64,000 bases of DNA from Marseilla massiliensis (GTDB taxonomy: Bacteria; Bacteroidota; Bacteroidia; Bacteroidales; Bacteroidaceae): positions 22,676 to 86,675 of the forward strand of contig NZ_JACJJL010000019.1 in assembly GCF_016899955.1 (NCBI RefSeq), read 5' to 3'. The position numbers and the translations under genes were made by a program. Below the pieces are notes generated by a model, which saw only the letters and a program-made list of their open reading frames with translations, did not search any database and was not told the DNA's origin. The first letter of the stretch is position 1; each line of letters begins with the position of its first letter. Below, in pieces: positions 1 through 8,754 of this stretch.

Positions 1-575
1 TTACCAAGGTGTCGGGAGAGTTGCTGAGCGACTATTACCACAACCGCTTTGGGGTAGACACTCGCTCGGTTCGCTTCCCCGGACTTATCTCGTATGTGAC
101 GCCCCCGGGTGGCGGCACCACCGATTACGCCGTTGACATATATTATTCGGCAGTGAAAGGTGAGACGTTCAAGTGCCCCATTGCCGCAGGCACCTACATG
201 GACATGATGTACATGCCCGACGCCCTGCGCGCCGCAATTGAGATAATGGAAGCCGACCCCGACAAATTTGTCCACCGCAACTCGTTCAACATTGCCTCCA
301 TGAGTTTCGAGCCAGATACCATATACAATAAAATAAAGGAGTATATACCTGAATTCAAAATGGTTTACGAGGTTGACCCGCTACGCCAGGCCATAGCCGA
401 ATCTTGGCCAAACTCACTGGATGACACTTGTGCACGCCAGGAGTGGGGCTGGAAACCCGAGTACGACTTGGACGCGATGACCAAAGACATGATTGAGAAA
501 CTGAGAATCCGCTTTGGCAAATCGGACGCGCCAAGCGCATGCAACCAGTGCCAGGAAAGTGTATTGACGCTATAG
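1..575 (+). CDS. L-threonine 3-dehydrogenase, SDR type (5'-truncated by window edge)
   Basis: Only the last 190 or so residues are present; the reading frame is open from base 3, so the GTG at 9 is an internal Val codon rather than the start. The protein is an extended short-chain dehydrogenase/epimerase. The blocks YYHNRFGVDTRSVRFPG, PGGGTTDYAV, the MMYMPD segment and DPLRQAIAESWP closely resemble the animal/bacterial NAD-dependent L-threonine 3-dehydrogenase (TDH) family, which oxidises threonine to 2-amino-3-ketobutyrate. The catalytic Tyr-Lys and the Rossmann motif lie outside the window. The end reads FGKSDAPSACNQC..., a tail slightly longer than I would expect. UDP-glucose 4-epimerase is a less likely alternative because the GGGTTDYAV block is typical of TDH. 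Confidence 0.85.
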   Translation, partial: TKVSGELLSDYYHNRFGVDTRSVRFPGLISYVTPPGGGTTDYAVDIYYSAVKGETFKCPIAAGTYMDMMYMPDALRAAIEIMEADPDKFVHRNSFNIASMSFEPDTIYNKIKEYIPEFKMVYEVDPLRQAIAESWPNSLDDTCARQEWGWKPEYDLDAMTKDMIEKLRIRFGKSDAPSACNQCQESVLTL

Positions 576-587
576 AAGCAGCCTTAT

Positions 588-773
588 CTACCAAGCCGAC
601 CTGAGTGTCTCTCCGATAGTGCCTGCCCGTTTGTTTCGCCACATAGGCAGCCATGCCACAAGGCAAACACACAAGCCGCCTAAGAAAAACAGCTCAAACC
701 GGCCGCTGATAATACAAAGACAGCCTATAACTATATTCAAGACATATAAGGATACGGGATGGATGTGCATCAC
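588..773 (-). CDS. Possible small membrane protein (61 aa)
   Basis: Weak candidate. The frame encodes two hydrophobic stretches (about residues 8-22 and 27-43) followed by a basic MWRNKR segment, which is what a small two-helix membrane protein would look like. An AAAGGA-like purine stretch lies a few bases upstream of the second ATG. Against it: I do not recognise the family, and the start lies inside an inverted repeat (748-781) that may be a terminator. It may be chance in a 560-base gap. Confidence 0.2.
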   Translation of the reverse strand: MMHIHPVSLYVLNIVIGCLCIISGRFELFFLGGLCVCLVAWLPMWRNKRAGTIGETLRSAW

Positions 774-781
774 GTATCCTT
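748..781 (+). terminator. Hairpin with short T run, probable terminator
   Basis: Arms 748-756 (AAGGATACG) and 773-781 (CGTATCCTT) are perfect 9-bp complements around a 16-base loop, and the right arm runs into TTTTC. It lies 170 bases after the dehydrogenase gene. The rest of the gap 576-1052 shows no other gene or repeat that I can support. Confidence 0.45.
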
Positions 782-1052
782 TTCATTTGCCCGCAACAGG
801 CAGTCAGAGTGCAAGCCGCATCATCCAATCCCCTGCAAATTGCCTGCAGTCTTTGCAGCAGGCATAGCGCCCTATGCAGCAACAACGCGGCAGAGTTGGC
901 GCCGACGGGAGCGGGGAAAGAGTTTTGTGGCGAATGGAATGGATGCCATTACTGCATCGGGCAGCCCGACGGACAATTGTGGCCAGAATGTATGGATGAG
1001 GGGAAACATCATTATCAGAGAAAATGTAGCGAAATAGAACAGGCAAGACAGA

Positions 1053-1100
1053 CATGCCCCGCAGGCAAAGCGCCGTATTGGCGCAAGCCTACGGGGCATG
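1053..1100 (-). terminator. Strong hairpin downstream of the TPR gene
   Basis: Arms 1053-1066 and 1087-1100 (CATGCCCCGCAGGC against GCCTACGGGGCATG) pair at 13 of 14 positions, and the loop itself can pair (GCGCC...GGCGC). On the minus strand the hairpin comes 37 bases after the stop of the gene at 1137-2810 and is followed by a pyrimidine/T-rich stretch, fitting an intrinsic terminator for that leftward block. Confidence 0.7.
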
Positions 1101-1136
1101 CCCTCCCGCCGCCGTCCCATTGCCGTGCGGGCGCCG

Positions 1137-2810
1137 TCAATTGGCATACTTGTCTATCAACTCCTGGGCCTGGGTGTCGCCCAAGTCCTTTGCCTTCTGC
1201 AGGTTCTGCCTTCCGGTGGCCTTGTCGCCCTTAAGGCACTGCGCCAGACCAAGAAACATGTAGCCCTCGCCGAGCTTAGGGTCGACGGCAATGCACTGCC
1301 CGGCCGTCTTTATGGCATCGTCGAACAGGTTGACACGTATCTCGAGCGACGCTTTCTCGCAATAGTAAAGCGTGTTCTTGGGGTCTTTGCCAATGGCTGT
1401 TGCCAAGTCGTTGAGGGCGGCCTGGTATATGTGCCCGTCTATTTCGGCCCTCGCCCGTATGTAGTAGAAGTTGGCGTTGACCTCGGTAGGCATCAGCTTC
1501 TCATACTCGTTGAAGTCGACCACTGCCTTGCGGTACTCCTTCATGCTGAGCAGTGCCTGCGCCCGGGCAAGGATGTAAGGCGCCGCCGACTTGAGGTAAG
1601 GCTTGCTGAAGGTGTTGACGGCGCTGTCGAGCAATGCCAGCATGGCTGTCGTATCGCTCATCATCTCCTTGCAGCGCGCCGCCGCGAAGTACGTTTCGGC
1701 ATTGCGCATGTCGCCGCCCAGCAGCTCGGAGTATATGGAATATGCCTCGTCGTATCGTTTCTGGGCAAAGCGTATCTGCGCCTCCAACTGCCGGTACAGG
1801 CTCACCTTGTTTATATCGTAGGCTGCGCGGGCCTCGGCGGCAGCGGCGTCGAATGTCCACTTGTCGTAAGGCTTGGCATCAGCAAACATCAACTTCTGGT
1901 ACATCAGCTTGGCATAGTTGAAGTGAGCGTCGTCTTTCTTGTCGGCCACCTTTATCGCCTGCTGCATGTCGGCATCGGCGGCGGCGTAGTCCTGCGCCCC
2001 CACCGACAGCTGCGCGCGCGAGATGTAGCCGTCGGCCGCGTTCGGAAACTTGGCAATGAAGTCGTTGACGGTGGCGGCGTATGCCGCGGAGTCGAGCACC
2101 GAGCCGGCCACATAGAGCGTAAGCACGGCCTGGTTGAGCTCGTCGGGCAACTCCTTCTTTATGGAAGTAGAGTTGAGCGTGGCGTCGTTTATGCTCAGCC
2201 CGTTGGTCTTCAGAGAGTTGGCGAAGGCCGCGCTGACGGCATAGTTGGTAGTGTCCTTGGCGTCTACCGGCTGCTGCATCAGTCCAATCACCTCGCCATT
2301 GGCGTTGAACAGCGGGCAGCTGACGGAATTCTCTATGCCCTTCATGCCGACGGTGTAGTAAGCATAAGAGCCCTGGAACGTCTCAATCTTGCTCACCCGG
2401 CCCTCGATGCAATCAGGCGACTTCTTCGTGCTGTATGGCAAGAGCCACACAGCGCTGCCCTCTGCGGCATTGGCTGCAGCTATGGCCAAGGGGGCGGTCG
2501 ACTTAGCCTCGACCCTGAACTTGGCCACATCATACGTGCTGTTTGCCCCGATGATGCTCGCCACGGGCATCTCGTTGCCCTTCGTGTCGATGACTACAGC
2601 CCTCGCGGCCCCCTTGAAAGGCGCGAAGCTGCTCAGGGCCTCCCCCTGCTCGCCAACGAAAAACCCGTTGGAACTGGCAATAAGATTGCCGTCGGCATCG
2701 AATGTCTTGAGGGTGAACACAGCCTTTGCGGCCTTCTTCACCCAGCTCGGCTGGGCCTGTGCCGCACACAATGCGAGCGCGGCCATAATGCAAATAAGTG
2801 TACGTCTCAT
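1137..2810 (-). CDS. Secreted trypsin-like (degenerate) plus TPR protein
   Basis: 557 aa. Signal peptide about residues 1-19 (ends AAQA). Residues 25-190 resemble a trypsin-like/DegP-type beta-barrel: NGFFVGEQGEALS, STYDVAKFRV and NSVSCPLFNANGEVIGLM correspond to the usual His, Asp and Ser blocks. The catalytic residues look lost: the His block reads SSFAPF (about residues 60-65) and the usual GNSGGPL reads NSVSCPL, with Val163 in the Ser position; only Asp94 remains. Residues about 215-550 are tetratricopeptide repeats (alternating A/Y/L-rich helices). It probably acts as a periplasmic or outer-surface scaffold rather than a protease. The gene overlaps recN by the ATGA at 2807-2810 and so is probably co-transcribed with it. 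Function unknown. Confidence 0.8.
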   Translation of the reverse strand: MRRTLICIMAALALCAAQAQPSWVKKAAKAVFTLKTFDADGNLIASSNGFFVGEQGEALSSFAPFKGAARAVVIDTKGNEMPVASIIGANSTYDVAKFRVEAKSTAPLAIAAANAAEGSAVWLLPYSTKKSPDCIEGRVSKIETFQGSYAYYTVGMKGIENSVSCPLFNANGEVIGLMQQPVDAKDTTNYAVSAAFANSLKTNGLSINDATLNSTSIKKELPDELNQAVLTLYVAGSVLDSAAYAATVNDFIAKFPNAADGYISRAQLSVGAQDYAAADADMQQAIKVADKKDDAHFNYAKLMYQKLMFADAKPYDKWTFDAAAAEARAAYDINKVSLYRQLEAQIRFAQKRYDEAYSIYSELLGGDMRNAETYFAAARCKEMMSDTTAMLALLDSAVNTFSKPYLKSAAPYILARAQALLSMKEYRKAVVDFNEYEKLMPTEVNANFYYIRARAEIDGHIYQAALNDLATAIGKDPKNTLYYCEKASLEIRVNLFDDAIKTAGQCIAVDPKLGEGYMFLGLAQCLKGDKATGRQNLQKAKDLGDTQAQELIDKYAN

Positions 2811-4465
2811 TTCCTAAGTAGTTCCTTTGCGTTGTTAATGGCGGCCTCCGACACGTCGCTTCCGCTCAGCATCTGTGCGATTTCCCTCACCCGGGCATCG
2901 CCGTCGAGCAGTATCATGCGGCTTGTCGTACCGCTGTCGGTCTCCTCCTTGTATACCTTATAGTGCGTCTGCCCCACTGCTGCAATCTGCGGCAGGTGGG
3001 TTATGCTTATCACCTGGCGGTCGCTGCGCCCCATCTGTTGCATTATCAGCGCCATCTTCTCGGCTATCTTGCCGCTGACACCGGTGTCAATCTCGTCGAA
3101 GATGATGGTGGGCAGCTTCACGGCCCCGCTTATCATAGCCTTCAGCGAGAGCATTACGCGGGCTATCTCGCCGCCCGACGCCACCTGCGACACAGGCTGC
3201 ATGGGCGTGCTGCGGTTGGCGCTGAACAGGAAGGCCACACGATCGCACCCGTTGCGCGACGGTTGCTCGGCGTCGACGGCCACGCTGAAGCGCACGCTCG
3301 GCATGCCCAGCGGCACAAGCCTCTGCTGCATCTCGCCCTCAATGCGCCGTGCGGCGTCGGTGCGCAAGGCAGTGAGCCGCGCCCCACAGTCGAGGCAATG
3401 CTGCCGTGCGGCGTCAACCTTGGCCTGCAGTTCGGCCAGCGCCTCGTCGCTGTTGTCTATGTTGTCTATCTGTTCACGCAGCTCGTTGCGCCGCGCCAAG
3501 AGCCCCTCGACGCTTTCGCAGTGATATTTCTTCTCGAGGCTGTAGATGGTGTCAAGGCGGTCGTTGATGGCGTCGAGCTCGACAGGGTCGAAGTCTATGC
3601 TTTCAAGCAGGCGGCTTATCTCCTGCGACACATCCTTGAGCTCTATGTATGCGCTGTTGAGCCGCTCTGCCAGTTCGGCGGCCTGGGGCAGCATGCTTGC
3701 CACGGCCTCCATGGCACCGCCGGCCGAGCGCAGGTTGCCCACGGCCCCGGCGCCTTCGGCAGCCAGCATGTTGTCGGCCTCGTAGAGCGCGCTTTTTATT
3801 TCCTCCGAATGGCTCATGGTCGACGCTTTCTGCTCGAGCTCCTGCTGCTCGCCTTCCGCGAGCCTGGCCGAGTCGAGCTCGTCGTACTGGAACCTTATGA
3901 AGTCGGCGTTGGCCCTGTCGCGCTCTATCTTCTCATTAAGCTCGCCGAGGGCCTTCACCGAGTCGGTGTATTCCGAGAAAGCCTCGCGGTAAAGGGCCAG
4001 CTCAGCGGCGTCGTCGGCAATGATGTCCACCACCTCGAGCTGGAAGTCCTGCTTGCCGAGCAGCAGGTTCTGGTGCTGGCTGTGCACGTCGATGAGTCTC
4101 TCGCCCAGTTCCTTGAGCAGGGCCAGTGGCGCCGGGGTGTCGTTGATGAAAGCCCGGCTCTTGCCCGATGCGGCCAGCTCGCGCCTTACTATGCAGTCGT
4201 CGGGGTCGTACTCTATGTCGTTTTGGCTGAAAAACTCCTCCATGTCGTAGCGCGAGAGGTCGAAATGGGCCTCGATGACACACTTCGACGCCCCTGCCTT
4301 GATGGCCTTGGTGTCGGCCCGCTGACCGAGCAGCAGACCAATGGCACCGAGTATGATGCTCTTTCCGGCGCCCGTCTCGCCCGTAATGACCGAGAAGCCG
4401 GGGTTGAACCTTATGTCGAGCGTGTCGATGAGGGTGAAGTTCTTTATGATTAGTTGCTTAAGCAT
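2807..4465 (-). CDS. recN: DNA repair protein RecN
   Basis: 552 aa, normal length for RecN, an SMC-like cytosolic ATPase acting at double-strand breaks. The N-terminus carries the nucleotide-binding half with the P-loop GETGAGKS at residues 29-36. Long coiled-coil arms follow (roughly 150-400, rich in E, L, A, Q and R), then the C-terminal half with the ABC signature region SQVASGGEIARVMLSLK and Walker B block TIIFDEIDTGVSG. No lesion is seen. It starts 3 bases after the stop of the DUF4835 gene and overlaps the downstream TPR gene by 4 bases, so it sits in the middle of the dnaN-dnaQ-coaBC-DUF4835-recN transcription unit. Confidence 0.97.
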   Translation of the reverse strand: MLKQLIIKNFTLIDTLDIRFNPGFSVITGETGAGKSIILGAIGLLLGQRADTKAIKAGASKCVIEAHFDLSRYDMEEFFSQNDIEYDPDDCIVRRELAASGKSRAFINDTPAPLALLKELGERLIDVHSQHQNLLLGKQDFQLEVVDIIADDAAELALYREAFSEYTDSVKALGELNEKIERDRANADFIRFQYDELDSARLAEGEQQELEQKASTMSHSEEIKSALYEADNMLAAEGAGAVGNLRSAGGAMEAVASMLPQAAELAERLNSAYIELKDVSQEISRLLESIDFDPVELDAINDRLDTIYSLEKKYHCESVEGLLARRNELREQIDNIDNSDEALAELQAKVDAARQHCLDCGARLTALRTDAARRIEGEMQQRLVPLGMPSVRFSVAVDAEQPSRNGCDRVAFLFSANRSTPMQPVSQVASGGEIARVMLSLKAMISGAVKLPTIIFDEIDTGVSGKIAEKMALIMQQMGRSDRQVISITHLPQIAAVGQTHYKVYKEETDSGTTSRMILLDGDARVREIAQMLSGSDVSEAAINNAKELLRK

Positions 4466-4468
4466 TGT

Positions 4469-5377
4469 TCATTCCTTGATTTTGTTCCACGAATTGCTTT
4501 GCGAGGCATTGATGCCGAAGAGAATGTTGTAAACGCTCTCTTTTTCCTTCTGCGTGCCTTTGCCCTTGTAAATGTTGGCCAGTTCGTCGCGCTTATAGTC
4601 GGTCCATATCTGCGGCAGCATGCTCAACGGCTTGTCTTCGTGAGCCTTCTTCAAGTCGTTTTCGAGCGCGGCTGTTATGTTGGTGCGCCCGCGCTCCACG
4701 TTCGAGGCCATCTCGTCGAGGCCCGTGCGGTAGTAGTCGTACTGCAGCTGGCGGAAAGGCTTCATGGCTTCGTCGAGGTAGTCGTTGATGATGGCAAACC
4801 TGTTCTTGCTGTCCTCAAACGATTTCCAGCCAGTAAACTCAAGGTTCTGCGCGTTGTTTACAAGGTTGAGGCACCTCTGCAACACGTCGGTGCCGCCCAT
4901 GGGGGCAAAGCTGTCGAGGTTGATGCCTATTATCAGGTATGCGTAATAGGCGAAGAGGGCCGTCAGCTGGTTGTCGATGACATCCTCGTTGAAGTTGAGC
5001 TGGTCGAACTGAGCGAACTGAAAGTTGAAGTTTGCGTCCTGGTTGTTGTAGAGCGTCGAGTTGTACTGCGAGTTGTACACGGGGCGGTTGGCCTGTATCG
5101 TGGCCGTACACTCAAAGGTGTTGTTGGTCTTGTCGTACTTGTTTACCGTGATGTTGAAATTGCAGACAATGCGCTCGTTCTTCTGAAACTGCAGGTCTGT
5201 CCACTGCCTGTCGTTTACAAACTGCTCCAGCGTCTGCTGCAGGTTGTCGAAAACGCTGACGTCTGTCACTCCCACCTTGCTGTGGTTGATGTTTATCTTG
5301 GCCTGCAGCTCCTGCCCGTGCGAGGCCGTCACGATGAAAGCGGCCACAGCCGCAAGCAACAATCTCTTGGCGTCCAT
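4469..5377 (-). CDS. DUF4835 family protein (PorD-like)
   Basis: 302 aa with a signal peptide (about residues 1-21, ending SHG or GQ) and a start HGQELQAKININHSKV typical of the Bacteroidetes DUF4835 family. The body is all-beta then alpha, with the family's QFDQLNFNEDVIDNQLTALFAYYAYLIIGINLDSFAPMGG-type core region around residues 120-160. Members are annotated as PorD, a component linked to type IX secretion, and are usually found between coaBC and recN exactly as here. The position and the secreted Prevotella-type protein at 59.6-61.1 kb fit this, but the biochemical role is not known to me. The start is ATG at 5377, 13 bases after the coaBC stop. Confidence 0.88.
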   Translation of the reverse strand: MDAKRLLLAAVAAFIVTASHGQELQAKININHSKVGVTDVSVFDNLQQTLEQFVNDRQWTDLQFQKNERIVCNFNITVNKYDKTNNTFECTATIQANRPVYNSQYNSTLYNNQDANFNFQFAQFDQLNFNEDVIDNQLTALFAYYAYLIIGINLDSFAPMGGTDVLQRCLNLVNNAQNLEFTGWKSFEDSKNRFAIINDYLDEAMKPFRQLQYDYYRTGLDEMASNVERGRTNITAALENDLKKAHEDKPLSMLPQIWTDYKRDELANIYKGKGTQKEKESVYNILFGINASQSNSWNKIKE

Positions 5378-5390
5378 TGTATTTTTAGGT

Positions 5391-6584
5391 TTACATTATC
5401 TCGGCCAGCCTGCCTATGATGTCCTCGGCCACGCCCTCCTTGCTTTTCTTAGGGTATTCGGTCATCCCCTCGCGTGTCAGTATGCACACCTGGTTTTCGT
5501 CGGAGCGGAAGCACGTTCCCTTGTTGCGCAGCGAGTTGAGCACAATGAAATCGAGGTTCTTGCGCTCCAGCTTGCCCATGGCGTGGGCCTGTTCGTCGTC
5601 GGTCTCGAGCGCGAATCCCACGAGCCTCTGGCCTGGCTTTTTCATCCGCCCGAGCTCCGAGGCAATGTCGTGGGTGGGCTTGAGCCTCAGCACCAGGTCG
5701 CTGTCGCCGCGCTTTATCTTGCTGTCGGCCACGCTGTCGGGCCGGAAGTCGGCCACGGCGGCACAGAGTATGGCGGCGTCGCAGCCCCCAAACTCGCTCA
5801 CGGCGGCCCTGTACATCTGGTCGCAGCTCTCAACGTCGATGCGCCTTATGCCCCTGCCCTCCTTCAGGGCCACCGGCCCTGCAATGAGAGTCACGTCGGC
5901 CCCGCGCCGGGCGCACTCGCCTGCAAGGGCAAACCCCATCTTGCCGCTGGAGTAATTGCCCACAAACCTCACCGGGTCTATGCGCTCGAAGGTAGGCCCG
6001 GCGGTTATCATGATGCGCTTGCCGGCCAATTGCCCGGTGTTGCCGCGGAAATAGTCGTCGACGGCCTTGACAATTGCCTCGGGCTCTTCCATGCGCCCCT
6101 TGCCTTCAAGGCCGCTGGCGAGATATCCGCTCTGCGGCTCAATGATGTGGTTGCCGTATGAGCGCAGCCTCTCGAGATTGGCCTGTGTTGAGGGGTGGGC
6201 ATACATGTCGAGGTCCATGGCCGGGGCTATGAACACCGGGGCCTTCATCGACAGATACGTGGTTACCAGCATATTGTCGGCCACCCCGCCCGCCATCTTG
6301 CCCAGGGTCGATGCCGTGCACGGCGCGATGACCATGGCGTCGGCCCACAGCCCGAGCGCCACGTGGCTGTGCCATGTGCCGTCGCGTTGTGAGAAGAAGT
6401 CGCTGATGACGGGTTTCTGCGTCAGTGCCGACAGCGTGATCGGCGTTATGAACTCCTTGCCGGCAGGTGTTATCACCACCTGCACCTCGGCCCCGGCCTT
6501 CACCAGGGCGCGTATGATGTAGCAAGCCTTGTAGGCCGCTATCGAGCCGGTGATGCCCAGCACTATCTTTTTACCTTTCAGCAT
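5391..6584 (-). CDS. coaBC: Bifunctional phosphopantothenoylcysteine decarboxylase / phosphopantothenate-cysteine ligase
   Basis: 397 aa, standard CoaBC length, cytosolic, carrying out two steps of coenzyme A synthesis. Residues 1-185 are the FMN-dependent decarboxylase: KIVLGITGSIAAYKA at the start, the SHVALGLWADAMVIAPCTA segment with the catalytic His, and APAMDLDMY in place of the usual PAMNxxMW. Residues 190-397 are the CTP-dependent ligase, with ITAGPTFERIDPVRF, the GNYSSGKMG motif and a late KRGDSDLVLRLKPTHDI stretch. The gene follows the exonuclease gene by 9 bases and precedes DUF4835, a common Bacteroidetes order. Confidence 0.97.
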   Translation of the reverse strand: MLKGKKIVLGITGSIAAYKACYIIRALVKAGAEVQVVITPAGKEFITPITLSALTQKPVISDFFSQRDGTWHSHVALGLWADAMVIAPCTASTLGKMAGGVADNMLVTTYLSMKAPVFIAPAMDLDMYAHPSTQANLERLRSYGNHIIEPQSGYLASGLEGKGRMEEPEAIVKAVDDYFRGNTGQLAGKRIMITAGPTFERIDPVRFVGNYSSGKMGFALAGECARRGADVTLIAGPVALKEGRGIRRIDVESCDQMYRAAVSEFGGCDAAILCAAVADFRPDSVADSKIKRGDSDLVLRLKPTHDIASELGRMKKPGQRLVGFALETDDEQAHAMGKLERKNLDFIVLNSLRNKGTCFRSDENQVCILTREGMTEYPKKSKEGVAEDIIGRLAEIM

Positions 6585-6593
6585 ATTTCGTTG

Positions 6594-7448
6594 TCAGCCT
6601 AATTTGCTCTCGCGCAGACGTATGCGGGTGAGCACCTGTTTAGTGTTGTAAGTGAAGTCGCCCGAGAGTATCCAGCTGTAATAGCCGGGGTCGTAGCGCA
6701 ACACCTGCGCCACGGGCTCTCCCTTGTGCTTGCCGAAGTTGAACACCTCCACCTGGCGGGGCTTGCCGTCGGGCCCTGTCACCACATTGCCTTGCGCGTC
6801 CTTCATGTCGGCCCAGACCACACGCCCGGCAAAGTCTACGTTGTTGTTCTGCCGCGAGAAGTCGGCCAGGAAGGCAACGTCGTTCTGCAACTGCCGCTCC
6901 GGGTCGGGCTCGGTCTCTGGACTGTACTTGTCGAGCTCGCCCATCAGCACCCTGTAGGTGGCCTCGGTGTCTTGGTCGGCCCTGTGTGCCTCGAAGTCGT
7001 CTTCCATTGCTCGCCCGCAGTAAAACTTGTATGCCGCTGCCAGGTTGCGCCTCTCCATCTTGTGGAATATGGTCTGGGCGTCTATGAGGTGGCACTTTGA
7101 GAAGTCGAAGTCGATGCCGGCGCGCAGGAACTCCTCTGCGAGCATGGGTATGTCAAAGTGGTTTGAGTTGAACCCGGCGAAGTCGCACCCGCGGAACTCC
7201 TCGCAGAGCCTGGCCGCAATCTCCTTGAACAACGGCTTTCCGGCCACGTCGGCATCGCTGATGCCCGTTAGCGCAGTCACTTCGGCCGGTATGGGCTTGC
7301 CGGGGTTCACTATCAGGTTGACGCGCTTCTCCTGCCCGTCGGGGCTCACCTTTATGTAAGACAGCTGTATGATCCGGTCTTTCACCAAATCCAGACCCGT
7401 GGTTTCGAGGTCGAACACCACGAGGGGCTTGTTAAGGTTTAGTCTCAT
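6594..7448 (-). CDS. DnaQ-type 3'-5' exonuclease
   Basis: 284 aa. The first 180 residues are a DEDDh exonuclease domain like the epsilon subunit of DNA polymerase III: ExoI FDLETTGL with Asp13 and Glu15, ExoII around FNSNHFDIPML, and ExoIII HRADQDTEAT carrying the His and Asp. The remaining 100 residues form the Bacteroidetes-type C-terminal extension (NFGKHKGEPVAQVLRYDPGY...ILSGDF), which suggests a separate DNA-binding or partner-binding module. It lies 13 bases after dnaN, so proofreading or repair together with the clamp is a fair inference. It could equally be a repair nuclease rather than the replicative proofreader. Confidence 0.92.
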   Translation of the reverse strand: MRLNLNKPLVVFDLETTGLDLVKDRIIQLSYIKVSPDGQEKRVNLIVNPGKPIPAEVTALTGISDADVAGKPLFKEIAARLCEEFRGCDFAGFNSNHFDIPMLAEEFLRAGIDFDFSKCHLIDAQTIFHKMERRNLAAAYKFYCGRAMEDDFEAHRADQDTEATYRVLMGELDKYSPETEPDPERQLQNDVAFLADFSRQNNNVDFAGRVVWADMKDAQGNVVTGPDGKPRQVEVFNFGKHKGEPVAQVLRYDPGYYSWILSGDFTYNTKQVLTRIRLRESKLG

Positions 7449-7461
7449 CCTGCCAGCGTTG

Positions 7462-8583
7462 TTATTCGTTTAAAAGCATTGGCATAAGCAGCATGAGCAC
7501 ATCCTGGCCTTCGGGCTGCTCCGACGGCACCAAGACGCCCGACCGGCTCGGGTCGGCCAGCTGTATCACTATGTCCTGGCACTCAAAGTTGCTGAGCATG
7601 TCGATGAACGAAGAGCCGTTGAACCCGATGCTCATGGGCAGCCCGTTGTAGTCGCACGCCATCCTCTCGGTGGCTGTCTTCGAGAAGTCGTAGTCCTCGG
7701 CGTCGAGCTGCAGCACGCTGTTCTCTATGTGGAACCGCACAAGGTTGCTCGAGCTGGCAAAAGGCTGCACACGGCGCAGGGCGCTCAGCAGCGCCACCCT
7801 GTCAACGGTCAGGTGGTTGGGGTTGTTGAGCGGTATCACGGCGTTGTAGTTGGGGTAGCGGCCCTCGATGAGCCTGCAGATGATGATGCAGTCGTCGAAG
7901 GTTATCTCGGCGTTGCGCTCGTCAAATCTTATGGTCACTTCGCTCACGTCTTTGCCGAGCATGTTCTTGAGCAGCGTGGCCGGCTTCTTGGGCAGGATGA
8001 ACGACGCGGGCACATCGCTGCTCACGGCGAACACCTTGTTGCGCACGAGCCGCTGGCTGTCGGTGGCCACTATCGACAGGCACTCGGGCGTGAGGTCGAA
8101 GTAAAGGCCGTTCATCACGGGGCGCAGCTCGCCCTGGGCCGTGGCGAAGATGGAGCGGTTGATGCAGTCGCCGAGCAGGTCGCTGCCTATGGTTATCGTG
8201 CTTGCGCCCTCGCCCACCTGCAATGCCTGCGGAAACTCGTCGGCGCTCTCAATAGACAGCGAGAACTGCCCGTTCTGGTAGACAATCTTGGCCAGGTTGC
8301 TGCTGCGGTCCACCTCGAATGTCAGAGGTTGCTCCGAAAAGCCTTTCACGGCCTCGAGCAGGTCATGGTTGCCAATGGCAAAGCTGCCGTCCTCGTCGCT
8401 CTCGTTGAGCTCCACCGACGTCTTTATCATGTTCTCGCTGTCTGATGCGGTCAGCTTCAGCGTGTTGCCCTCTACCTCGAACACGAAGTCTGACAGTATG
8501 GGCAATGAGTTCTTGCTGTTGATAACCCTCGACAGGGCAATGAGTTTGCTGCTTAGCGCAGTGCTCGACAAAGTAAATCTCAT
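7462..8583 (-). CDS. dnaN: DNA polymerase III beta subunit (sliding clamp)
   Basis: 373 aa, the expected size for the three-domain ring-forming clamp. It opens MRFTLSSTALSSKLIALSRVI, has LPILSDFVFEVEGNTLKLTASD in domain 1, GLYFDLTPECLSIVATDSQRL in domain 2 and ends SEQPEGQDVLMLLMPMLLNE, matching the family's closing LLMPM-type strand. It tethers polymerase and repair proteins to DNA. It is the first gene of the leftward block and has a textbook promoter 50 bases upstream. Confidence 0.97.
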   Translation of the reverse strand: MRFTLSSTALSSKLIALSRVINSKNSLPILSDFVFEVEGNTLKLTASDSENMIKTSVELNESDEDGSFAIGNHDLLEAVKGFSEQPLTFEVDRSSNLAKIVYQNGQFSLSIESADEFPQALQVGEGASTITIGSDLLGDCINRSIFATAQGELRPVMNGLYFDLTPECLSIVATDSQRLVRNKVFAVSSDVPASFILPKKPATLLKNMLGKDVSEVTIRFDERNAEITFDDCIIICRLIEGRYPNYNAVIPLNNPNHLTVDRVALLSALRRVQPFASSSNLVRFHIENSVLQLDAEDYDFSKTATERMACDYNGLPMSIGFNGSSFIDMLSNFECQDIVIQLADPSRSGVLVPSEQPEGQDVLMLLMPMLLNE

Positions 8584-8632
8584 GTGTGCTTATTTCTTTA
8601 ATTAGTTATCTATCCTTTGATTAAAATGTCTA

Positions 8633-8664
8633 CAAAAATACAAAATAACAATGTGAAAAGCAAA
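8633..8664 (-). promoter_or_regulatory. dnaN promoter, Bacteroidetes type
   Basis: On the minus strand TTTG (8661-8664) is followed after 20 bases by TATTTTTG (8633-8640), an exact match to the TTTG-N19-21-TAnnTTTG consensus of Bacteroidetes primary sigma factors. It would drive the dnaN block. Confidence 0.75.
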
Positions 8665-8680
8665 ATTATCGCACGAAAAG

Positions 8681-8712
8681 TTGCCCAATTTAAAACTATT
8701 TTTGTAATTTCG
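8681..8712 (+). promoter_or_regulatory. Probable promoter of the DUF3127 pair
   Basis: Two candidate -7 elements lie here. TATTTTTG at 8697-8704 matches TAnnTTTG exactly but lacks a -33 box at the right distance. TAATTTCG at 8705-8712 is one base off but has TTG at 8681, 21 bases upstream. One of them probably starts the transcript about 40 bases before the first gene. Confidence 0.5.
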
Positions 8713-8754
8713 CAATCGCTTAAAAGCATTGTACAATAAAAACTACAGCAACTT

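Noticed and set aside
1098..2963. 621-codon plus-strand frame opposite the TPR protein gene, and similar long frames opposite recN, bat genes and nadE
   Set aside because: These mirror real genes in GC-rich DNA; they lack any recognisable domain, while the minus frames encode complete known families.
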